The notes beneath the pieces are model-generated. The model did not search any database and was not told the DNA's origin. It saw only the letters and a program-made list of their open reading frames with translations. From the NCBI GenBank assembly GCA_913009235.1, contig CAJVXS010000001.1, positions 124,001 to 188,000 on the forward strand: DNA of 64,000 nt. Direction: 5' to 3'. The stretch comes from an uncultured Methylophilaceae bacterium (GTDB lineage Bacteria; Pseudomonadota; Gammaproteobacteria; Burkholderiales; Methylophilaceae). Positions 11,171 through 21,220 of this stretch are shown piece after piece (within the stretch, counting starts at the first letter, position 1; every line of letters starts with the position of its first letter). The position numbers and the translations under genes are program-made.

Positions 11171-11896
11171 ATGGGACAAAAAATACATCCAACCGGTTTC
11201 CGTTTAGCCGTTACAAAAAACTGGCAGTCAAAATGGTATGCGAACTCTAAGCAGTTTCCTGAGATGCTGCAAAATGACATTAAAGTGCGTGACTTTTTAA
11301 CTAAGAAGTTAGTTAATGCGGCTGTTAGTAAAGTTGTGATTGAGCGCCCAGCTAAAAACGCCAAGATCACTATTCATAGTGCTCGTCCTGGTGTTGTTAT
11401 TGGTAAAAAAGGCGAAGACATCGAGGCTTTGCGTACAGCGCTGCAAGGTATGATGAATGTGCCTGTACATTTGAATATTGAAGAAGTTCGGAAGCCTGAG
11501 CTTGATGCTGCTTTGATTGCTCAAAGTATTGCGCAGCAGCTTGAGAAGCGTGTTATGTTCCGTCGTGCCATGAAGCGAGCACTGCAAAATGCAATGCGCC
11601 TTGGTGCGAAAGGGATTAAAATCATGAGTGCTGGTCGTTTGAACGGCATTGAGATTGCTCGTACAGAATGGTATCGCGAAGGTCGTGTGCCACTTCATAC
11701 ATTACGTGCGGATATTGATTACGGTGTGGCAGAGGCATTAACAACATACGGTATTATCGGTATTAAAGTATGGGTATTTAAAGGTGAGACTATTGCAGGT
11801 AATACGCAAGCCGGACAAAAGCCTGAAACAACTGACGCAGAACCAGAGAAAAAAGTAAGAAAGCCGAGGGTTAAAAAAGATGCTACAGCCGTCTAG
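11171..11896 (+). CDS. rpsC: 30S ribosomal protein S3
   Basis: S3 forms part of the mRNA entry channel. The 241-residue protein has the KH domain ([15 protein letters not shown]) and the C-terminal domain with [34 protein letters not shown] charged tail rich in lysine and glutamate follows. The last 17 bases overlap the start of rplP in another frame. Confidence 0.98.
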   Translation: MGQKIHPTGFRLAVTKNWQSKWYANSKQFPEMLQNDIKVRDFLTKKLVNAAVSKVVIERPAKNAKITIHSARPGVVIGKKGEDIEALRTALQGMMNVPVHLNIEEVRKPELDAALIAQSIAQQLEKRVMFRRAMKRALQNAMRLGAKGIKIMSAGRLNGIEIARTEWYREGRVPLHTLRADIDYGVAEALTTYGIIGIKVWVFKGETIAGNTQAGQKPETTDAEPEKKVRKPRVKKDATAV

Positions 11897-12296
11897 ACAG
11901 AAATTCCGTAAGATGCAAAAAGGCCGTAACAAAGGCATTGCAACGACGGGTAATAAAGTAAGTTTTGGTGATTTTGGATTAAAAGCGATAGGTCGTGGCC
12001 GTATTACGGCCCGCCAAATTGAAGCTGCACGTCGTGTAATGACGCGCCATATTAAACGTGGCGGACGTGTTTGGATTCGCATTTTCCCAGATCAGCCGAT
12101 TTCTAAAAAACCTGCTGAAGTGCGTATGGGTAAAGGTAAAGGTAGTGTTGAGTTTTACATCGCGCAAATTAAGCCAGGTAAAATGTTATACGAGATGGAC
12201 GGTGTAAGCGAAGAGCTTGCACGTGAAGCGTTTAGATTGGCAGCTGCTAAGCTGCCAATTGAAACGACATTCATGACTCGTCAGCTTGGTGGTTAA
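11880..12296 (+). CDS. rplP: 50S ribosomal protein L16
   Basis: L16 organises the A-site side of the large subunit. The 138-residue protein starts [19 protein letters not shown], the standard N-terminus, which fixes the start inside the rpsC 3' end (17-base overlap). [23 protein letters not shown] and [21 protein letters not shown] are conserved blocks. Confidence 0.98.
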   Translation: MLQPSRQKFRKMQKGRNKGIATTGNKVSFGDFGLKAIGRGRITARQIEAARRVMTRHIKRGGRVWIRIFPDQPISKKPAEVRMGKGKGSVEFYIAQIKPGKMLYEMDGVSEELAREAFRLAAAKLPIETTFMTRQLGG

Positions 12297-12306
12297 GGAA
12301 AATATG

Positions 12307-12498
12307 ATGAAAGCTACTGATTTAAGAAGTAAGAATACGGATGAGCTTAATAAGGAGTTGATTGAATTGCGTCGCGCACAGTTTTCTTTGCGCATGCAGT
12401 CGGCAACTCAACAGCTTAACAAGCCGGATCAAATTTTAAAAACACGACGCAATATTGCGCGTATTAAGACTATGCTAGCTGAAAAAGCTAAAGCCTAA
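12307..12498 (+). CDS. rpmC: 50S ribosomal protein L29
   Basis: Small protein at the tunnel exit, next to L23. I choose ATG 12307 (63 residues, [18 protein letters not shown]): it is 7 bases after AAGGA and gives the family N-terminus. An adjacent in-frame ATG at 12304 is possible, and an in-frame GTG at 12286 would overlap rpl[18 protein letters not shown] and [14 protein letters not shown] are typical. Confidence 0.95.
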   Translation: MKATDLRSKNTDELNKELIELRRAQFSLRMQSATQQLNKPDQILKTRRNIARIKTMLAEKAKA

Positions 12499-12509
12499 GA
12501 GGATTGATG

Positions 12510-12773
12510 ATGACAGATACACAAGCAAAAGTCGTTCGCTCATTAAGCGGTCGTGTCGTAAGCGACAAGATGGATAAAACAGTCAGTGTTTTAGTGGAGC
12601 GTAAAGTTAAGCACCCACTCATTGGCAAAGTGATGTCTAAGTCTAAGAAGCTTCATGCACACGATGAAAAAAATGAGTGTAATGAAGGCGACATCGTAAC
12701 CATTACTGAGGGCCGTCCACTATCTAAGCATAAAACTTGGATAGTAAGTGATATTACAAGAAAAGCTAAGTAA
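12510..12773 (+). CDS. rpsQ: 30S ribosomal protein S17
   Basis: OB-fold protein of the 30S body. The product of about 87 residues has [25 protein letters not shown] and the C-terminal [12 protein letters not shown]. Three consecutive potential starts occur (TTG 12504, ATG 12507, ATG 12510); the last fits the AGAGGA RBS spacing best. Last gene before the promoter-bearing gap that opens the spc block. Confidence 0.95.
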   Translation: MTDTQAKVVRSLSGRVVSDKMDKTVSVLVERKVKHPLIGKVMSKSKKLHAHDEKNECNEGDIVTITEGRPLSKHKTWIVSDITRKAK

Positions 12774-12792
12774 TTTTCTTGTTGTAGTAATT

Positions 12793-12825
12793 ATTTACAT
12801 TTCCTACTTGCTAGGTAATGTAAAT
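12793..12825 (+). other. Long inverted repeat overlapping the spc promoter -35 box
   Basis: ATTTACATT (12793-12801) is the exact inverse of AATGTAAAT (12817-12825). Inside it CCTA (12803-12806) pairs with TAGG (12812-12815) around a five-base loop, with one T-T mismatch between the two stems, so 13 base pairs can form. In DNA it could be an operator, since its centre covers the -35 box; in S10 read-through RNA it would be a hairpin. Function unknown. Confidence 0.6.
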
Positions 12826-12837
12826 GAAGTATATAAT
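12808..12837 (+). promoter_or_regulatory. Sigma70-like promoter of the spc block
   Basis: TTGCTA at 12808-12813 and a perfect TATAAT at 12832-12837 with an 18-base spacer. It lies in the 211-base gap before rplN, the position of the classical spc operon promoter in E. coli. Confidence 0.65.
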
Positions 12838-12859
12838 GTTGGACTTTTCGGCGCTCGTG

Positions 12860-12882
12860 CATTACTAGGTAGTCTGGTAATG
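12860..12882 (+). other. Leader hairpin of the spc block
   Basis: CATTACTAG (12860-12868) can pair with GTCTGGTAATG (bases 12874-12882 of it) to give nine pairs including one G-U, with a five-base loop. It begins about 16 bases after the expected transcription start, so it would lie near the 5' end of the rplN leader RNA. Possible role in mRNA stability or autogenous control; not matched to a known site. Confidence 0.5.
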
Positions 12883-12984
12883 GACATAAAGCAAGTGCCC
12901 CAATACTGACCGTGGTCAATAGGCCGAACCATTTTTTAGATGGCGGCTGTATTGTTAAATACGGATTAAGTTGGAGATTATTTC

Positions 12985-13353
12985 ATGATTCAAATGCAAT
13001 CTAGGTTAGAAGTGGCCGACAACACTGGTGCTCGTTCTGTAATGTGCATTAAGGTGTTGGGTGGCTCTAAGCGTCGCTACGCAAGCGTAGGTGATGTGAT
13101 AAAAGTTACGATCAAAGATGCGGCTCCTCGAGGACGCGTTAAAAAAGGCGAGGTATACGATGCTGTGGTAGTAAGAACAGCTAAAGGTGTGCGTCGTGCA
13201 GATGGTTCTCTTATTAAGTTTGATGGTAATGCAGCTGTACTGTTAACACCTAAGCTTGAGCCTATTGGAACTCGTATTTTTGGGCCAGTAACACGTGAAT
13301 TGCGCAGTGAGCGCTTCATGAAAATCGTTTCTTTAGCTCCTGAAGTACTTTAA
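12985..13353 (+). CDS. rplN: 50S ribosomal protein L14
   Basis: Intersubunit-bridge protein of the large subunit. The 122-residue sequence has [27 protein letters not shown] and the C-terminal [19 protein letters not shown]. First gene of the spc block, preceded by its own promoter and a TTGGAG RBS. Confidence 0.98.
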   Translation: MIQMQSRLEVADNTGARSVMCIKVLGGSKRRYASVGDVIKVTIKDAAPRGRVKKGEVYDAVVVRTAKGVRRADGSLIKFDGNAAVLLTPKLEPIGTRIFGPVTRELRSERFMKIVSLAPEVL

Positions 13354-13375
13354 GAGCTAAGCGGAGAATATAGAT

Positions 13376-13693
13376 ATGAGTAAAATACTTCAAGGCGATC
13401 AAGTTATTGTCAATACAGGCAAGGATAAAGGCAAGCGTGGTGTTGTTTCACGTGTGCTGGATAATAACCTTGTTTTAGTTGAGGGTGTCAACGTCGCTAA
13501 AAAACACGAGAAACCAAACCCAATGAAGGGTATTGCTGGCGGCATCGTTCCCAAAGAAATGCCAATTCAAGTTTCTAACATTGCTTTATTTAATGCTGCA
13601 ACAGAAAAAGCAGATAAAGTGGCTTATAAAGTACTAAAAGACGGTCGCAAGATTCGTGTGTATAAGTCTAACGGCGAAGCTGTAGAAGCTTAA
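13376..13693 (+). CDS. rplX: 50S ribosomal protein L24
   Basis: Assembly initiator of the large subunit with an N-terminal KOW motif ([18 protein letters not shown]). The 105-residue protein also has [13 protein letters not shown] and [19 protein letters not shown]. Twenty-two bases after rplN with a GCGGAG RBS. Confidence 0.98.
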   Translation: MSKILQGDQVIVNTGKDKGKRGVVSRVLDNNLVLVEGVNVAKKHEKPNPMKGIAGGIVPKEMPIQVSNIALFNAATEKADKVAYKVLKDGRKIRVYKSNGEAVEA

Positions 13694-13709
13694 GTAGATA
13701 GGATAAATG

Positions 13710-14249
13710 ATGGCACGCTTAAAAGAATATTATAAAGATACAGTTGTTGCAGAGCTAACTAAGAGATTTGGTTACTCTTCTGTAATGGAAGTACCTAGAA
13801 TTGAAAAGATCACAATCAACATGGGTGTTGGTGAGGCTGTTGCAGATAAAAAAGTAATGGAACATGCAGTTGGCGATATGGAAAAGATTGCTGGTCAAAA
13901 AGCAATCGTGACTAAAGCCAAGAAATCTGTTGCTGCTTTTAAAATCCGTGATGATTACCCTGTGGGCTGTAAAGTAACTTTACGCCGTGAACGTATGTAT
14001 GAGTTCTTTGATCGTTTTGTTACTGTAGCTATTCCTCGTGAAAGAGATTTCCGTGGTCTTTCTGCAAAATCATTTGATGGCCGTGGTAACTACAACATGG
14101 GTATTAAAGAGCAAATTATTTTCCCTGAAATCGATTACGATAAAATCGATACGATTCGCGGAATGAATATTACGATTACTACAACAGCGAAAACTGACGA
14201 AGAAGCTAAAGCATTGCTTTCTGCGTTTAATTTTCCTTTTAGAGGTTAA
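13710..14249 (+). CDS. rplE: 50S ribosomal protein L5
   Basis: Binds 5S rRNA in the central protuberance. Start placed at the second of two adjacent ATGs (13707/13710), seven bases after the AGG of the RBS, giving the family start [13 protein letters not shown] and 179 residues. [18 protein letters not shown], the [10 protein letters not shown] region and the C-terminal [19 protein letters not shown] are diagnostic. Confidence 0.97.
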   Translation: MARLKEYYKDTVVAELTKRFGYSSVMEVPRIEKITINMGVGEAVADKKVMEHAVGDMEKIAGQKAIVTKAKKSVAAFKIRDDYPVGCKVTLRRERMYEFFDRFVTVAIPRERDFRGLSAKSFDGRGNYNMGIKEQIIFPEIDYDKIDTIRGMNITITTTAKTDEEAKALLSAFNFPFRG

Positions 14250-14252
14250 GAC

Positions 14253-14558
14253 ATGGCTAAAACATGTATGACAGAGCGCGAAGTTAAACGACGCGCTACA
14301 GTAAAAAAATTCGCTGCTAAACGCGCTGCGTTAACAGCAATTATTAACGATCAAAGCGTTAGTGTTGAAGAGCAGCGAGAAGCGCGCTTGAAATTACAGG
14401 CTTTACCACGTAATTCAAGCCCTGTGCGTTTACGTAATCGTTGTGCGCTTACTGGCCGTCCTCGTGGCGTGTTTAGTAAATTTGGAATTGGACGTAGTAA
14501 ATTGCGTGACTTGATGATGGCTGGCCAAGTGCCGGGCGTTACTAAGGCTAGCTGGTAG
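14253..14558 (+). CDS. rpsN: 30S ribosomal protein S14, zinc-free long form
   Basis: The 101-residue protein is the long S14 type without the CxxC zinc pairs; it has [23 protein letters not shown] and ends [15 protein letters not shown]. Only three bases separate it from rplE, so it is part of the same transcript. It sits between L5 and S8 as usual. Confidence 0.98.
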   Translation: MAKTCMTEREVKRRATVKKFAAKRAALTAIINDQSVSVEEQREARLKLQALPRNSSPVRLRNRCALTGRPRGVFSKFGIGRSKLRDLMMAGQVPGVTKASW

Positions 14559-14573
14559 AAAAGGAACAGATCT

Positions 14574-14969
14574 ATGAGTATGAGTGATCCAATCGCCGAC
14601 ATGTTAACGCGTATTCGCAATGCGCAAAGCGTTAATAAAGTATCGGTTTCAATGCCAGCATCTAAAGTAAAAGGTGCTATTGCAAGTGTGCTTAAAGACG
14701 AAGGCTATATTGAAGATTTTTCAGTAAATGCTAACAATGGCAAGCCGTTGCTGAATGTTGAGCTTAAGTATTATGCTGGACGTCCAGTGATTGAAAAAAT
14801 TGAGCGTGTAAGTAAGCCTGGTTTACGTGTTTACAACAGCGGGCAAAATATACCTAAAGTAATGAATGGCCTTGGTGTGACAATAGTGTCTACATCTAAG
14901 GGTGTAATGACAGATCGTAAAGCCCAAGCCGCCGGTATCGGTGGTGAGCTTTTATGTGTAGTGGCTTAA
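14574..14969 (+). CDS. rpsH: 30S ribosomal protein S8
   Basis: Primary 16S-binding protein. The 131-residue product begins [18 protein letters not shown] and ends with the RRNA-binding C-terminal block around [22 protein letters not shown]. In E. coli S8 is the spc operon repressor, acting at the rplE start; I did not find a convincing mimic of its 16S site there. Confidence 0.98.
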   Translation: MSMSDPIADMLTRIRNAQSVNKVSVSMPASKVKGAIASVLKDEGYIEDFSVNANNGKPLLNVELKYYAGRPVIEKIERVSKPGLRVYNSGQNIPKVMNGLGVTIVSTSKGVMTDRKAQAAGIGGELLCVVA

Positions 14970-14979
14970 GGAGAAGCAA

Positions 14980-15513
14980 ATGTCAAGAATTGCTAAAAGT
15001 CCAGTAGTCATTCCAGCTAAAGTAGAAGTTGATTTGACTGCTAACAGTATCAATATTAGTGGTCCTTTAGGTAAGATGAGTCAATCATTAACCAAAGGTG
15101 TAGAGCTAAAGCGCGAAGGTGAGACAATCACATTTTCTGCAACAAGTAATGAAACGCATGCGCGTGCAATGTCAGGAACGTTACGTTCTTTAGTTGCTAA
15201 TATGGTGCAGGGTGTTTCAGTTGGTTTTACCCGTAAATTGACTTTGGTTGGTGTTGGTTATAAAGCACAGGCGCAAGGCGCTATGCTGAACCTTGAATTG
15301 GGTTACTCACACCCGATTAATCATAAAATGCCTGAAGGTATTACGGTTAAAACGGCCACACCTACTGAAGTTGAAATTACGGGTGCGGATAAACAAGTTG
15401 TGGGCCAAGTGGCTGCACAAATTCGAGCTTACCGTGCTCCAGAGCCTTATAAAGGCAAGGGCGTTCGTTACTCTGATGAAGTTGTTCAGATTAAAGAATC
15501 TAAGAAAAAATAG
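14980..15513 (+). CDS. rplF: 50S ribosomal protein L6
   Basis: L6 lies near the sarcin-ricin loop. The 177-residue protein has two alpha/beta repeats, SRIAKSPVVIPAKVEV at the start and the C-terminal signature PEPYKGKGVRYSDEVVQIKE followed by a lysine tail. RBS AAGGAG ten bases after rpsH. Confidence 0.98.
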   Translation: MSRIAKSPVVIPAKVEVDLTANSINISGPLGKMSQSLTKGVELKREGETITFSATSNETHARAMSGTLRSLVANMVQGVSVGFTRKLTLVGVGYKAQAQGAMLNLELGYSHPINHKMPEGITVKTATPTEVEITGADKQVVGQVAAQIRAYRAPEPYKGKGVRYSDEVVQIKESKKK

Positions 15514-15541
15514 TAGTAATTTAGGAAAATAGGGCTAAAAC

Positions 15542-15895
15542 ATGACTACAGTAAATAATCGTTCGCGCCGTGCACGTAAAACCCGTGCCGTTATTGCCGG
15601 ACAATCTGTAACACGCTTGACTGTGCATCGTACTAATTTGCATATTTATGCGCAAATCATTGACGCTGCTGGTGAGAAGGTGTTGGCAAGTGCTTCTACA
15701 GTGGAAGCTGAAGTGCGTAAAGCTGTTAAAAACGGCAGTAACGTTGAAGCAGCTACCCTTGTGGGTAAGCGCATTGCAGAAAAAGCAAAAAAAGCAGGTG
15801 TTACTACAGTAGCCTTTGATCGCTCAGGTAACAAATATCATGGTCGTATTCAGGCGTTGGCAACAGCTGCGCGTGAAAATGGCCTGTCATTTTAA
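15542..15895 (+). CDS. rplR: 50S ribosomal protein L18
   Basis: 5S rRNA-binding protein of the central protuberance, 117 residues. It carries [54 protein letters not shown], the family signature at the C-terminus. Between rplF and rpsE as usual. Confidence 0.98.
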   Translation: MTTVNNRSRRARKTRAVIAGQSVTRLTVHRTNLHIYAQIIDAAGEKVLASASTVEAEVRKAVKNGSNVEAATLVGKRIAEKAKKAGVTTVAFDRSGNKYHGRIQALATAARENGLSF

Positions 15896-15911
15896 TAAGC
15901 GAGAATAGATT

Positions 15912-16424
15912 ATGGCTAAAGGTTTTGAGCAACAGTCACAGCAAACTGATGGTTTGCGTGAGAAGATGATTTCAGTTAATCGTGTCAGTAAAACGGTTAA
16001 AGGTGGTCGTATCATGAGTTTTGCTGCACTAAGTGTTGTTGGAGACGGCGATGGTGGTGTTGGTATGGGTAAAGGTAAAGCACGTGAAGTGCCTACCGCT
16101 GTACAAAAAGCAATGGATGAAGCGCGTCGTGAAATGGTTAAAGTAAGTTTGAATGATGGTACGTTGTATCACACAGTAATTGGTCGTTTTGGTGCTGCTA
16201 AAGTGCTTATCCAGCCCGCCCCTGAAGGTACGGGTATTATTGCTGGCGGTGCAATGCGTGCGATTTTTGAAGTGATGGGCGTTACGAATGTAACTGCAAA
16301 ATGCATCGGTTCAGCAAATCCATACAATGTTGTTCGTGCTACATTAAATGGTTTAGAAGCAATGAATACGCCTTCGGACGTCGCTGCTAAGCGTGGTAAA
16401 TCAGTTGAAGAGATTAGAGGCTAA
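15912..16424 (+). CDS. rpsE: 30S ribosomal protein S5
   Basis: Contributes to decoding fidelity and the mRNA entry channel. The 170-residue protein has the double-stranded RNA-binding N-terminal fold ([41 protein letters not shown]) and the C-terminal [16 protein letters not shown]. Four bases separate it from rpmD. Confidence 0.98.
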   Translation: MAKGFEQQSQQTDGLREKMISVNRVSKTVKGGRIMSFAALSVVGDGDGGVGMGKGKAREVPTAVQKAMDEARREMVKVSLNDGTLYHTVIGRFGAAKVLIQPAPEGTGIIAGGAMRAIFEVMGVTNVTAKCIGSANPYNVVRATLNGLEAMNTPSDVAAKRGKSVEEIRG

Positions 16425-16428
16425 ATAA

Positions 16429-16629
16429 ATGGCTAAAACAAAAAAAGATACTGGCGCTACTGTCAAAGTTACTTTAACTAAAAGTGTTATCGGTAGGCTT
16501 GAGTCTCACCGTGCCACTGTTAAAGGTTTAGGCTTACGTCGTATGCATCAAACAGTTGAGTTGCAAGACACACCTGCAATCCGCGGCATGATCAATAAGA
16601 TCAACTATCTATTAAGGGTAGAAGGATAA
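16429..16629 (+). CDS. rpmD: 50S ribosomal protein L30
   Basis: Small peripheral large-subunit protein of 66 residues with [26 protein letters not shown] and the C-terminal [13 protein letters not shown]. Its stop overlaps the rplO start by one base (TAATG), suggesting coupling. Confidence 0.97.
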   Translation: MAKTKKDTGATVKVTLTKSVIGRLESHRATVKGLGLRRMHQTVELQDTPAIRGMINKINYLLRVEG

Positions 16630-17066
16630 TGGAACTAAATACAATTAAGCCTGCTGAAGGCTCAAAAAAAGAATCTCGTCGCGTAGGACGTGGTATTGGC
16701 TCAGGCTTTGGTAAGACCGCCGGTCGTGGTCACAAAGGACAGCATTCTCGTTCAGGTGCAACACATCGTGTTGGCTTTGAAGGTGGTCAAATGCCTCTCC
16801 AACGTCGTTTACCAAAACGTGGCTTTAAGTCAATGACAAAAGCAGACACAGCACGCATCCGCACAAGTGAGCTAGTAGGCTTGGATGCTAAAGTGATTGA
16901 TTTGCTAGCATTGAAGGAAGCAAAAATTGTTTCTGGTCGTGTTAAAGTAGCAAAAGTATTTTTATCTGGTGAGTTAACTGAAAAAGTTCAAGTCCAAGGT
17001 TTGCTTTTGACTAAAGGTGCTCGTGCAGCGATTGAAGCTGCTGGCGGTAAAGTAGTAGAAGCTTAA
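16629..17066 (+). CDS. rplO: 50S ribosomal protein L15
   Basis: Late-assembly large-subunit protein. The 145-residue sequence starts [22 protein letters not shown] and has the glycine-rich [20 protein letters not shown] and [18 protein letters not shown] blocks. Directly precedes secY. Confidence 0.98.
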   Translation: MELNTIKPAEGSKKESRRVGRGIGSGFGKTAGRGHKGQHSRSGATHRVGFEGGQMPLQRRLPKRGFKSMTKADTARIRTSELVGLDAKVIDLLALKEAKIVSGRVKVAKVFLSGELTEKVQVQGLLLTKGARAAIEAAGGKVVEA

Positions 17067-17076
17067 GAGAATGTAA

Positions 17077-18396
17077 TTGGCACAAGATAATCTACTGAAG
17101 TCTTTTGGAAAAATGAGCGAGCTTAAAAGCCGCTTATGGTTCGTGCTCGGTGCGCTAGTTGTGTTCCGCTTTGGATCACATGTTCCAGTGCCAGGTATTG
17201 ACCCAACTGTTTTGAAGCAATTATTTGATTCACAAAGCGGTGGCATATTGGGTATGTTCAATATGTTTTCTGGTGGATCACTTGAGCGTTTTGCTATATT
17301 TGCATTAGGTATCATGCCTTATATTTCTGCCTCTATTATTATGCAGTTATTAACGGTAGTTTCACCTAAGCTTGAACAGCTTAAAAAAGATGGTGAAGCT
17401 GGAAGACGTTTGATTACTAAGTACACGCGTTATGGCACGGTGTTGTTAGCAACATTCCAAGCACTCGGCATTGCGATTGCATTTGAAGGCCAGGCTGGCC
17501 TAGTGATTGACCCAGGTATGGCGTTTAGACTGATTACAGTAGTATCGCTAGTTGGCGGTACGATGTTCTTGATGTGGTTAGGTGAGCAGATTACTGAGCG
17601 AGGTATTGGTAATGGTATTTCTATTATCATTTTCGCAGGTATTGTTGCAGGATTGCCTAAAGCGATTGGTAGTACATTAGAGCTGGCGAGAACTGGTGCT
17701 TTCTCAATACCATTAGTTGTATTCTTGTTTGTGATGGTTGTTTTGGTCACTGCATTAGTTGTTTTCGTAGAGCGAGGTCAACGTAAAATTACGGTGAACT
17801 ATGCGAAACGGCAAGTAGGTAATAAGGTAATGGGCGGTCAAAGTACGCATTTGCCATTGAAGTTAAACATGGCCGGTGTGATTCCACCTATATTTGCCTC
17901 AAGCATTATTTTGTTTCCAGCTTCATTAGCGGGTTGGTTTGGCAGTAATGAAAGTATGTATTGGTTAAAAGATCTGTCTGGAGCAGTGTCGCCAGGACAG
18001 CCAATCTATATTTTATTATTTGCATCAGCAATTTTGTTCTTCTGTTTCTTCTATACGGCGTTGGTATTTAACCCTAAAGAAACAGCTGATAATCTGAAGA
18101 AAAGTGGTGCGTTCATCCCAGGCATTAGACCAGGACAGCAAACTGCTAAGTATATCGATACGATTATGGGTAGATTGACATTAATTGGGGCGATTTATAT
18201 TACATCGGTTTGTTTGTTGCCTGAGTTTTTAAGTTTGAAATTTAATACGCCGTTTTACTTTGGTGGTACTTCATTGTTGATTATTGTTGTCGTTACAATG
18301 GACTTTATGGCACAGGTGCAATCACACTTAATGTCACACCAATATGATGGCTTGTTGAAAAAAGCAAACTTTAAAGGCGGCGCAACTACTCGTTAG
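17077..18396 (+). CDS. secY: Protein translocase subunit SecY
   Basis: Channel subunit of the SecYEG translocon in the inner membrane. The 439-residue protein shows ten hydrophobic segments, the plug-region [15 protein letters not shown] and the cytoplasmic loop [18 protein letters not shown]. The start is TTG (17077) after AAGAGA; the ATG at 17071 is followed at once by a stop, and [19 protein letters not shown] is the expected N-terminus. Cotranscribed with rplO. Confidence 0.98.
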   Translation: MAQDNLLKSFGKMSELKSRLWFVLGALVVFRFGSHVPVPGIDPTVLKQLFDSQSGGILGMFNMFSGGSLERFAIFALGIMPYISASIIMQLLTVVSPKLEQLKKDGEAGRRLITKYTRYGTVLLATFQALGIAIAFEGQAGLVIDPGMAFRLITVVSLVGGTMFLMWLGEQITERGIGNGISIIIFAGIVAGLPKAIGSTLELARTGAFSIPLVVFLFVMVVLVTALVVFVERGQRKITVNYAKRQVGNKVMGGQSTHLPLKLNMAGVIPPIFASSIILFPASLAGWFGSNESMYWLKDLSGAVSPGQPIYILLFASAILFFCFFYTALVFNPKETADNLKKSGAFIPGIRPGQQTAKYIDTIMGRLTLIGAIYITSVCLLPEFLSLKFNTPFYFGGTSLLIIVVVTMDFMAQVQSHLMSHQYDGLLKKANFKGGATTR

Positions 18397-18418
18397 TTTG
18401 GGTCGTAGCAATATTAGG

Positions 18419-18437
18419 AAGTGGGTTTATCTCACTT
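18419..18437 (+). other. Hairpin in the secY-rpmJ gap
   Basis: AAGTGGG (18419-18425) pairs with the CTCACTT arm (18431-18437), seven pairs with one G-U and a five-base loop. No T run follows, so it is not a terminator. The gap is only 78 bases and contains no infA. Confidence 0.4.
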
Positions 18438-18474
18438 GAAGAAGTTAAAGATTAAATGTCTAAAGAGGTTAATT

Positions 18475-18588
18475 ATGAGAGTTCGTGCATCAGTTAAGAA
18501 ATTATGCCGTCATTGTAAAACAGTACGTCGTCGTGGTGTTTTGCGTGTTATTTGTACAGATCCACGTCATAAACAACGTCAAGGATAG
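18475..18588 (+). CDS. rpmJ: 50S ribosomal protein L36
   Basis: A 37-residue product, [20 protein letters not shown] followed by [17 protein letters not shown]. Cysteines 11, 14 and 27 and histidine 32 form the zinc ribbon, so this is the zinc-binding form. RBS AGAGG lies 8-9 bases upstream. It is the last gene of the spc block; the alpha-block promoter follows at once. Confidence 0.97.
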   Translation: MRVRASVKKLCRHCKTVRRRGVLRVICTDPRHKQRQG

Positions 18589-18611
18589 TATTTAATCTGG
18601 TCTTGTTTTGT

Positions 18612-18640
18612 TTGAAAAACAAAGTGCAAACTGTTAGAAT
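18612..18640 (+). promoter_or_regulatory. Sigma70-like promoter of the alpha block
   Basis: TTGAAA (18612-18617) and TAGAAT (18635-18640) with a 17-base spacer, in the 111-base gap between rpmJ and rpsM. A short hairpin GCTAT/ATAGC (18663-18677) lies in the predicted leader. It fits transcription of rpsM, rpsK, rpsD, rpoA and rplQ. Confidence 0.6.
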
Positions 18641-18699
18641 GCAAGGCTTTTTTTATTTGGTTGCTATAAATCATAGCGATTCATTTTGGAGTTAAGAGT

Positions 18700-19062
18700 A
18701 TGGCTCGTATTGCTGGGGTAAATGTCCCAAATCATAAACATACAGAAATCGCTTTAACAGCGATTTACGGTATTGGTAAGACTGCTGCAAAAAGCATTTG
18801 TGCTGCTGCGGGAGTTGTAACTACTGCGAAAGTTAAAGACCTAAACGACGATGAAGTTGAGAAGCTTCGTGCAGAAGTTGGTAAGTTCACTGTTGAAGGT
18901 GATTTGCGTCGTGAAGTATCAATGAATATTAAACGTTTGATGGACTTAGGCTGCTATCGCGGTGTACGTCATCGTCGTGGAATGCCGGTACGTGGACAGC
19001 GCACTAAAACAAATGCGCGTACGCGCAAAGGCCCAATCAAGCCAATTAAGCAATCTAAATAG
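18700..19062 (+). CDS. rpsM: 30S ribosomal protein S13
   Basis: Head protein that contacts the P-site tRNA and L5. The 120-residue product has [25 protein letters not shown] and the C-terminal [23 protein letters not shown]. First gene of the alpha block; RBS TTGGAG. Confidence 0.98.
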   Translation: MARIAGVNVPNHKHTEIALTAIYGIGKTAAKSICAAAGVVTTAKVKDLNDDEVEKLRAEVGKFTVEGDLRREVSMNIKRLMDLGCYRGVRHRRGMPVRGQRTKTNARTRKGPIKPIKQSK

Positions 19063-19107
19063 AACATAAATTTAGTTTTTAAAAATTATTTGTAAGGACA
19101 GTACAAC

Positions 19108-19497
19108 ATGGCAAAAGCTAATGTACGCGTGAAGAAGAGGGTTAAAAAGAATATTGCAGAGGGCGTAGCCCACGTGCATGCTTCATTTAACAATACGATT
19201 ATTACGATTACCGATCGTCAAGGCAATGCTTTATCATGGGCGACTTCTGGTGGACAAGGTTTTAAAGGTTCACGTAAGAGTACTCCTTTTGCTGCGCAGG
19301 TTGCTGCTGAAGTAGCTGGTAAATCAGCTCAAGAGAACGGTGTAAAGAATTTAGAAGTGCGCATTAAAGGTCCTGGCCCAGGTCGTGAATCTGCAGTGCG
19401 GGCACTTAATGCAGCTGGTTTTAAAATTACCAGCATTACTGATGTGACGCCTGTGCCGCATAATGGCTGTCGCCCACCTAAAAAACGTCGCATTTAA
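19108..19497 (+). CDS. rpsK: 30S ribosomal protein S11
   Basis: Platform protein near the E site. The 129-residue sequence has [36 protein letters not shown] and the C-terminal [20 protein letters not shown]. Lies between S13 and S4. Confidence 0.98.
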   Translation: MAKANVRVKKRVKKNIAEGVAHVHASFNNTIITITDRQGNALSWATSGGQGFKGSRKSTPFAAQVAAEVAGKSAQENGVKNLEVRIKGPGPGRESAVRALNAAGFKITSITDVTPVPHNGCRPPKKRRI

Positions 19498-19523
19498 GCG
19501 AAAAAGATTACTGGAGAATTATC

Positions 19524-20153
19524 TTGGCTAGAAATTTAGACCCTAAATGCCGTCAGTGTCGTCGCGAAGGCGAAAAATTATTTTTAAAAGCTGAAAAATG
19601 CTTTACTGACAAATGTGCAATTGAAAAACGCAACTTCCCACCTGGTCAACATGGTCAAAGACGTGCATCACGTTTATCAGACTATGGTGTTCAGTTACGA
19701 GAGAAGCAAAAAGTACGTCGTATTTACGGTGTATTAGAGAAGCAATTCCGTAGCTACTACGCAGAAGCTGACCGTCGTAAAGGTGTTACTGGTGAGAACT
19801 TATTGCAATTGCTAGAGTGTCGTTTAGATAACGTTACTTACCGTATGGGTTTAGCTGGGTCGCGTACGGAAGCGCGTCAAGTGGTTAAGCATAATGCTAT
19901 TCTTGTTAATGGGAAACGTGTGAACATTCCTTCATACCAGGTACGAGCTGGTGATGTTGTTTCAGTTGCGGAAGCATCTAAGAAACAATTACGTATTAAA
20001 TCTGCACTTGAAGCAGCAGATGAACGTGGTTTCCCAGAGTGGTTAGAAGTTGATGTGAAAGCATTTACAGGCACATTTAAATCAGTACCTGTGCGTGATG
20101 ACTTACCTGCAACCATTAATGAATCATTGGTAGTTGAGCTGTACTCTAAGTAA
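19524..20153 (+). CDS. rpsD: 30S ribosomal protein S4
   Basis: Primary 16S-binding protein and, in E. coli, the translational repressor of the alpha operon. The 209-residue product has the N-terminal [18 protein letters not shown], with a CxxC, and the S4 RNA-binding domain ([35 protein letters not shown]). The start is TTG (19524) after TGGAG; no in-frame ATG is close, and the residues after it match the family start. Confidence 0.97.
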   Translation: MARNLDPKCRQCRREGEKLFLKAEKCFTDKCAIEKRNFPPGQHGQRRASRLSDYGVQLREKQKVRRIYGVLEKQFRSYYAEADRRKGVTGENLLQLLECRLDNVTYRMGLAGSRTEARQVVKHNAILVNGKRVNIPSYQVRAGDVVSVAEASKKQLRIKSALEAADERGFPEWLEVDVKAFTGTFKSVPVRDDLPATINESLVVELYSK

Positions 20154-20201
20154 TTAATACTTAGGTACGGGATTTATTAACCAATTACGTCAAGGAATTT
20201 T

Positions 20202-21188
20202 ATGCAAAGTAATCCTACAGAATACTTAAAACCACGCGTAGTAAACGTGGAAGAAATAACACCATTAAGAGCGCGTGTTACTTTAGAACCAATGGAACGT
20301 GGTTTCGGCTTTACATTAGGTAATGCTATTCGCCGCGTATTGCTATCTTCAATTCCAGGTTTTGCAATTACTGAAGTTAAAATTGATGGTGTCGTGCATG
20401 AGTACTCAACTATTGAGGGTGTACAAGAAGATGTTGTTGATATTTTGTTAAACCTAAAAGGCGTAGCATTAAGACTTAATAGCAAATCAGACACAATATT
20501 AACATTGAGCAAATCTGGTGAAGGCGTTGTAACAGCTGCAGATTTTGACACGGGCCATGATGCTGAGATTGTTAATCCAGACCATGTGATTGCTCACTTA
20601 ACTAAAGGTGGAAAACTAGACCTTGAAGTTAAAGTTGAAATGGGTCGTGGTTATCAGCCAGTGCCTGCTAGAGTAAAAGTTAATCAAGAGGATCGTACGC
20701 TTGGTTTTATAATGATTGATGCTTCATTCAGTCCAATTAATAAAGTAAGTTATCAAGTAGAGAGCGCTCGTGTAGAGCAACGTACAGATTTAGATAAGCT
20801 TATTATTGATGTTGAAACAAATGGAATCGTTGATTCAGAACAAGCGATTCGTGATGCGGCAACTATTTTGATGGGACAGCTTTCTGTGTTTGCAAACCTT
20901 GAAGGCGCACCAACAGAAGAAGAGGAAGATGCTGCGCCACAAGTTGACCCAATACTATTGCGTCCAGTTGATGATTTAGAGTTAACAGTGCGTTCAGCCA
21001 ATTGTCTGAAAGCAGAAAATATTTTCTACATCGGTGATTTGATCCAGCGCTCTGAAACTGAGTTGTTAAAAGCGCCTAATTTAGGACGTAAATCATTGAA
21101 TGAGATTAAAGATGTACTAGCTTCAAAAGGCTTAATATTAGGCGTGAAGTTGGAAAATTGGCCACCAGTTGGTCTTGAAAGAGTTTAA
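20202..21188 (+). CDS. rpoA: DNA-directed RNA polymerase subunit alpha
   Basis: Assembly platform of RNA polymerase and target of activators. The 328-residue protein has the N-terminal domain ([22 protein letters not shown]) and a C-terminal domain after an acidic linker ([12 protein letters not shown]), with the UP-element-binding helices [14 protein letters not shown] and [13 protein letters not shown]. Follows rpsD by 48 bases. Confidence 0.98.
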   Translation: MQSNPTEYLKPRVVNVEEITPLRARVTLEPMERGFGFTLGNAIRRVLLSSIPGFAITEVKIDGVVHEYSTIEGVQEDVVDILLNLKGVALRLNSKSDTILTLSKSGEGVVTAADFDTGHDAEIVNPDHVIAHLTKGGKLDLEVKVEMGRGYQPVPARVKVNQEDRTLGFIMIDASFSPINKVSYQVESARVEQRTDLDKLIIDVETNGIVDSEQAIRDAATILMGQLSVFANLEGAPTEEEEDAAPQVDPILLRPVDDLELTVRSANCLKAENIFYIGDLIQRSETELLKAPNLGRKSLNEIKDVLASKGLILGVKLENWPPVGLERV

Positions 21189-21220
21189 GAGCTAAATTTT
21201 AAAAGTTTAAGGAAGTTACT

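Noticed and set aside
18457-18498. [13 protein letters not shown] reading as a vestige of infA
   Set aside because: Only four residues agree, and they coincide with the rpmJ RBS; kept only as a remark in the infA finding.
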